From contig SLFT01000509.1 in the NCBI GenBank assembly GCA_007124105.1, forward strand, positions 1 to 18,266: 18,266 nt of DNA. The letters run 5' to 3'. Position 1 is the first letter of the stretch, and each line of letters starts with the position of its first letter. This DNA is from Candidatus Hydrogenedentota bacterium. Lineage in GTDB: Bacteria; Hydrogenedentota; Hydrogenedentia; Hydrogenedentales; CAITNO01. Below are positions 15,298 through 18,266 of this stretch, in pieces. Below the pieces are notes generated by a model. That model was given only the letters and a program-made list of their open reading frames with translations, searched no databases and was not told the DNA's origin. The position numbers and the translations under genes were made by a program.

Positions 15298-15339
15298 AAG
15301 CGGCGCGCATGAATGATTTCATTTGGCGCGCCGCTTTTT
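15298..15339 (+). terminator. Rho-independent terminator of groEL
   Basis: AAGCGGCGCGC (15298-15308) pairs with GCGCGCCGCTT (15326-15336) and is followed by T residues to 15339. It lies 22 nt after the groEL stop. Confidence 0.92.
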
Positions 15340-15368
15340 CTTGCGCCCCGAGCGCCGCCTCGCAAAAG

Positions 15369-15397
15369 TGGACTTTGCCACAAATGGCGGGTACAAT
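15369..15397 (+). promoter_or_regulatory. Candidate promoter directly upstream of repeat copy 3
   Basis: TGGACT (4 of 6) at 15369-15374 and TACAAT (5 of 6) at 15392-15397 have a 17-bp spacer. Transcription would start near 15404, a few bases before repeat copy 3, making the element the 5' leader of the dehydrogenase mRNA. Confidence 0.5.
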
Positions 15398-15410
15398 AAC
15401 GATACGCTAA

Positions 15411-15542
15411 CCCGCATGTCTCACCAGGTTTCCTCGCAAGCCTGTAAAGATTTTACTGCTTCAAATACTTCACGCAGCCCTCCGGCTTACAGTGCGTTGG
15501 AATATTTCGAAGTCGGCGGACAAAGTACATGAGATACGCGGG
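15411..15542 (+). repeat. Structured dispersed repeat, copy 3 (leader of the Gfo/Idh/MocA gene)
   Basis: The first 64 nt from TTTCCTCG (15429) align gap-free with copy 2 (AAGCCTGTAAAGATT, then CCGGCTTACAG). P1 is TCAAATACTT 15461-15470 with AAGTACATGA 15523-15532 (8 of 10). P2 is CCTCCGGCT 15479-15487 with AGTCGGCGG 15511-15519 (8 of 9). The terminal arms CCCGCATGTCTCA 15411-15423 and TGAGATACGCGGG 15530-15542 pair at 12 of 13 positions although their sequence differs from the arms of copy 2. The 3' block is shortened by about 11 nt. The element ends about 12 nt before the AAAGGAG ribosome binding site of the dehydrogenase gene. Confidence 0.75.
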
Positions 15543-15569
15543 CTCAACCACAACAAAGGAGTTGATACC

Positions 15570-16586
15570 GTGCTTCGCACAGCAATAATAGGCCTGGGCC
15601 CTATCGGTAATATACATGCCCGGCACTACCAGGAACATCCAAACTGCGAACTGGTCGGATTATGCGACATTATTCCCGAGCGCGCTGACGACGCCGCGTG
15701 TCGCTTTGACGCGCCAGCCTATTATGATGCGGCGGAAATGCTGCGCACAGTCAAACCGGACATCTGTGGCGTATGCACCGGCGGGCACGAATACGGAGGC
15801 GATCATTACACCCCCACCATCCAGGCGCTAAAGGCTGGGTGTCATGTTCTTGGCGAAAAACCCGTTTCCAATGACATCGCCGAAGCGGAAGAAATGGTGC
15901 GGCTGGCGCGCGACCAGGGTTTGTGCTACGGAATTAACCTGAATCATCGCTTCACCAGGCTAACCCGCATCGCTCGTCAATGGCTTAATGAGGGACGCCT
16001 TGGGCATTTACTATTTATCAACATGGCCATGTGGATCAAGAACCCACGGGAAACGTCCCTGTGGTTTCAGGTAAAAGCGCTACATCCCCATACCATTGAT
16101 GTAATGCGTTTTTTCTGCGGCGACATTGCCGCGGTTCAGTGTTTTGTGACGCGCGCGCCCGGTAGAACGATATGGTCTACCGCCCATTTCAATTTCAAAT
16201 TCGCCTGCGGCGCCGTGGGCGGTCTTACCGGCAGTTATGATATCGAACGGGGCCACCCCATGGAGCGCTGTGAAGTAGCGGGAGTGGATGGTCGTTTTGT
16301 GTTGGACGACATGATGCACAAACTAACGTGGTATCCCGCGAACAACTGTGAAACAACAGTTATCAACAACACCCCCTTTGGCATGATCCCTGAAAAGGTT
16401 TTTGACGATACATTCAGGAACCGTATACACCGTTTTGTGGAGCAGGTGTCTGACGGCGCCAAGCCCGCAACTATTGAGGCTGGCGGTGCGGACGCGCTCG
16501 CCGCGCAACGTGTACTGGCCGCTGCAATAACCTCCGTGGAGGAAAATCGCGTTGTGGAGGCGCCTGTTCCCAACGATGCAATTTAA
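15570..16586 (+). CDS. Gfo/Idh/MocA-family NAD(P)-dependent dehydrogenase
   Basis: This 338-residue cytoplasmic oxidoreductase has an N-terminal Rossmann domain with the dinucleotide motif GLGPIG (8-13) and the family's EKP motif (96-98), then a C-terminal alpha/beta substrate domain. The active-site helix HPHTIDVMRFF gives the conserved His-x-x-Asp pair (His174, Asp177). Family members oxidise or epimerise sugars, inositols and related polyols; the substrate is not readable here. The start is a GTG at 15570 with AAAGGAG 8-9 nt upstream. The longer frame's 26 extra codons run through repeat copy 3 and are non-coding. The gene is monocistronic as far as visible and is followed by a 186-bp gap before a convergent gene. 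Confidence 0.92.
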   Translation: MLRTAIIGLGPIGNIHARHYQEHPNCELVGLCDIIPERADDAACRFDAPAYYDAAEMLRTVKPDICGVCTGGHEYGGDHYTPTIQALKAGCHVLGEKPVSNDIAEAEEMVRLARDQGLCYGINLNHRFTRLTRIARQWLNEGRLGHLLFINMAMWIKNPRETSLWFQVKALHPHTIDVMRFFCGDIAAVQCFVTRAPGRTIWSTAHFNFKFACGAVGGLTGSYDIERGHPMERCEVAGVDGRFVLDDMMHKLTWYPANNCETTVINNTPFGMIPEKVFDDTFRNRIHRFVEQVSDGAKPATIEAGGADALAAQRVLAAAITSVEENRVVEAPVPNDAI

Positions 16587-16655
16587 CACAACTTTCTTAT
16601 GGGACGCCTCCAGACCCAAAGAAACATGTCCGGTGTATGTTGTTGAGACCGACAG

Positions 16656-16727
16656 GGCGCTGCCATACTAAATTTCAGAGCAGGCGCCGGCGTGTTACAA
16701 GACATTGTGTTTGACAGGAAGCGCCCT
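16656..16727. other. 9-bp inverted repeat in the convergent gap
   Basis: CAGGGCGCT near 16656-16664 is complementary to AGCGCCCTG near 16719-16727 with a 54-nt loop. No T tract follows. It may be a 3'-end structure between the convergent dehydrogenase and hypothetical genes, but it is weak. Nothing else is seen in this 186-bp gap. Confidence 0.25.
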
Positions 16728-16772
16728 GCATCGTTGCCAGTCTCTCAGCTTATCTGGAAGGCAACCACTTCG

Positions 16773-17519
16773 TTATGCTTCCTCCAAAATAATCCGCTCA
16801 TACCAGTCATGTTCAACCTGGGCTATCCCTTCAATTGCAGCGGCAACAGCCGCGTCATCAAGCGTATCAAAAAGCGCCATGCCCTCATCCATCACCTTCA
16901 ACGCATAGCGCGCCCCTTCGATCTCAATGGACTCATAGCATTCGCGCCGCTTTTCCATGGCGGACGCAATATCCGCAAGTACGCTGAACCCTGTTTCCAG
17001 CAAGTCGCGTTGCGTCAACAATCGCATAAGGGCGATCATATCCGCGACAAAAGCGTCGAAATGTTCGCGCGGAAGCATTCGCAACGCCTGGGTAATATCA
17101 TCAGAGACAGGAACGGTCGCGTCGTGCGGCAAGATTTCGCGCAAACAGTCTACGATGCGTCCTTCGAGAACGCGTGTCGCCTCGAATGCCCCAATTACTT
17201 CCTTGCCAGCCTCGATTGCCCGAGGCAATTGACGTCCAAAACGCCACAGCGATTTCAGCGTCACCGCCACAAGTGGTTTCAAACGCATCGGGCTTGCCAA
17301 CAGTGCCTGCAAGGCGTCAAACGCTTCCAACTGGAAACAACGCGCGTCCCATTCCGGGTAAATATACCGTAACCCAAAGTCGCGCAAGGATGCGATCTGA
17401 TTGTCTGACAGAGCGTCAAACCCGGTATAATCGCGTATATTGGCGGTGGCGTACCGTTGCGCCAATGCAACGCGCAAGAACGCCGCCACTTCCCTTTCCA
17501 AAGCGTTGTGCTCGGGCAT
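16773..17519 (-). CDS. Hypothetical helical protein, unknown function
   Basis: This 248-residue protein is rich in Ala, Leu, Arg and Glu and predicted mostly helical, with no signal peptide, membrane span or metal motif that I can see. It begins MPEHNALEREVAAFLRVALAQ. Distinctive pieces are YTGFDALSDNQIASLRDFG, LPREHFDAFVADMIALMRLL and an acidic end WYERIILEEA. I do not recognise the family. The ATG at 17519 has AAGG 6 nt upstream; a GTG two codons earlier (17525) with GGAG 5 nt upstream is equally possible. A leader of over 100 nt precedes it. It is convergent with the dehydrogenase gene and on the same strand as the acylphosphatase gene 210 bp upstream. Confidence 0.75.
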   Translation of the reverse strand: MPEHNALEREVAAFLRVALAQRYATANIRDYTGFDALSDNQIASLRDFGLRYIYPEWDARCFQLEAFDALQALLASPMRLKPLVAVTLKSLWRFGRQLPRAIEAGKEVIGAFEATRVLEGRIVDCLREILPHDATVPVSDDITQALRMLPREHFDAFVADMIALMRLLTQRDLLETGFSVLADIASAMEKRRECYESIEIEGARYALKVMDEGMALFDTLDDAAVAAAIEGIAQVEHDWYERIILEEA

Positions 17520-17632
17520 GGACACCCTTTCTCCAACATGCTGACAAAAAACAACCAGACAGATTTATGCAACTGCCCGGGGCCGGGTAGTTCTGCTTTC
17601 TTGACGGCAGCCACGACCTTATTGATTTCTGT

Positions 17633-17641
17633 ATTATGCCA
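17633..17641 (-). promoter_or_regulatory. Candidate extended -10 promoter of the hypothetical gene
   Basis: On the minus strand TGGCATAAT has a TGn extension and CATAAT (5 of 6 to TATAAT), the same form as in the ABC operon promoter. There is no good -35. The start would be about 105 nt before the hypothetical gene. Confidence 0.4.
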
Positions 17642-17728
17642 CCTCGCCGGTGCGCGTCGCTCGCCCTGCGATCATTGTCAGTACAACCGGCAAACAGTTA
17701 CGCATTCCTCAGCGCTCCCAACGCGGCA

Positions 17729-18016
17729 TCACTGTGTAACGCGAAACCCCGTGCAAGCGGACGCCTCTCGACGCCACTGATGGTCCACATGAGCGACGCT
17801 GGCCATTCGCGGCCCCTGATGACACCACGCGAGCATCTGTTCGAGCGCTGATTTATCACCCTCAAAAAAGGCCTCGACCCGGCCGTCCGGCAGGTTGCGC
17901 ACCCAACCATTTAAGCCAAGACGTTTTGCCGTATTGTGAGTGGCGTAGCGGAACCCAACCCCCTGTACACGTCCTGAAATAACGAGATGCAATCCGTCAG
18001 TTGCCGAATTCTTCAC
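17729..18016 (-). CDS. acyP: Acylphosphatase
   Basis: This 95-residue protein hydrolyses the carboxyl-phosphate bond of small acyl phosphates. The signature GRVQGVGFRYAT carries the catalytic Arg (residue 23 with this start) and GWVRNLPDGRVE the catalytic Asn (residue 41), at the positions expected for the family. The length fits the usual 90-100. The start is uncertain: GTG at 18016 gives the standard size and has AAAGG 13 nt upstream; GTG at 18037 would add seven residues (three of them Cys) without a ribosome binding site; and a TTG just after the upstream stop codon is a third option. With the 18016 start it overlaps the end of the upstream minus-strand gene by 20 nt, suggesting translational coupling. 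Confidence 0.88.
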   Translation of the reverse strand: MKNSATDGLHLVISGRVQGVGFRYATHNTAKRLGLNGWVRNLPDGRVEAFFEGDKSALEQMLAWCHQGPRMASVAHVDHQWRREASACTGFRVTQ

Positions 18017-18266
18017 GGTACAACAACAACCTTTCACGGAATCCAGGCTTTGCCAGGGCTATGACTGTCTGGCAAGCGCCGAAAGCAAACTCATTGTCAA
18101 TGGTTTCAACGCCGGGCTGCAATAGCGTTATCAGGCGTGTATTGCCCAATTCAACCATCAACTCAAATACTGTATTGAATACCTCAGCTTCTTCCCGGCG
18201 TAGCAAATCCTGAAAAACGGCCATGGCGGAGGGGTCGCCGCCCTCGAGTAATGCCTGCGCATTACG
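17997..18266 (-). CDS. C-terminal part of a possible helical-repeat (HEAT-like) protein, cut by the window edge
   Basis: The frame is open from the right edge to the TGA at 17997 (89 codons). An ATG at 18224 is internal, since coding continues upstream without a stop. The sequence consists of paired helices such as AMAVFQDLLRREEAEVFNTV, ELMVELGNTRLITLL and ACQTVIALAKPGFRERLLLY, spaced like an alpha-solenoid repeat, but 89 residues are too few to name a family. It ends YREEFGN and overlaps the acylphosphatase gene, with which it likely forms an operon. Confidence 0.6.
   Translation of the reverse strand, partial: RNAQALLEGGDPSAMAVFQDLLRREEAEVFNTVFELMVELGNTRLITLLQPGVETIDNEFAFGACQTVIALAKPGFRERLLLYREEFGN

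Noticed and set aside
303..15542. Identification of the repeats as integron attC sites or a CRISPR array
   Set aside because: The copies are kilobases apart, there is no integrase, no GTTRRRY/RYYYAAC pair at the ends, and no short regularly spaced repeats.
17279..17614. 111-codon minus-strand frame overlapping the hypothetical gene
   Set aside because: It is the alternative frame of the hypothetical gene and its promoter region, rich in Cys, Trp and Arg; the 16773-17519 frame is longer and has helical, protein-like composition.

Overview
The window is bacterial chromosomal DNA of roughly 50-58% GC from a genome I cannot place. The gene set has a gliding-type ABC exporter with a DUF4340 partner, an Smg/DUF494 protein, a CIRCE-controlled GroEL, a CE7 acetyl esterase and a Gfo/Idh/MocA dehydrogenase. 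That mix would suit an uncultured heterotroph of a PVC/FCB-like or candidate phylum (Hydrogenedentota or Lentisphaerota type), but this is inference from gene content only. There is no rRNA, tRNA, CRISPR array, transposase or phage gene.

Layout. At the left edge is the 5' end of a VOC/methylmalonyl-CoA-epimerase-like gene (minus strand). After a 491-bp divergent gap come a CE7 esterase and a cation diffusion facilitator (plus strand). Next is a clear three-gene transcription unit, promoter to terminator: an ABC ATPase, a fused GldF-GldG-like permease/auxiliary protein, and a DUF4340 membrane-anchored protein with an acidic tail. Then follow an ankyrin lipoprotein, a 60-residue membrane protein and a DUF494/Smg protein (plus). 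A PspC-like membrane protein (minus) is divergent from a zinc-ribbon methyltransferase (plus). A 1.03-kb stretch without a confident gene holds NrdR-box-like operators around a near-perfect sigma-70 promoter, ahead of a CIRCE-controlled groEL. A Gfo/Idh/MocA dehydrogenase follows. The right end has three minus-strand genes: a hypothetical protein, an acylphosphatase, and the 3' end of a possible helical-repeat protein cut by the window edge.

The most unusual feature is a dispersed, structured repeat of about 130-190 bp present four times: 303-475 plus, 8663-8849 plus, 11566-11711 minus and 15411-15542 plus. Each copy lies upstream of, and in the same orientation as, an unrelated gene. The copies share short conserved blocks and the same nested helices. 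The central hairpin arms change sequence but keep pairing (for example CTGTT/AGCAG in one copy and CCGCC/GGCGG in another). Copies 2 and 3 start just after plausible promoters and so would be transcribed as 5' leaders. Copies 1 and 4 have plausible promoters on their gene-proximal side, so a MITE/REP-like DNA element is a serious alternative to a regulatory RNA.

A second oddity is the NrdR-type operator region, which has no ribonucleotide reductase gene behind it. All calls were made by reading the sequence; no database search was run.
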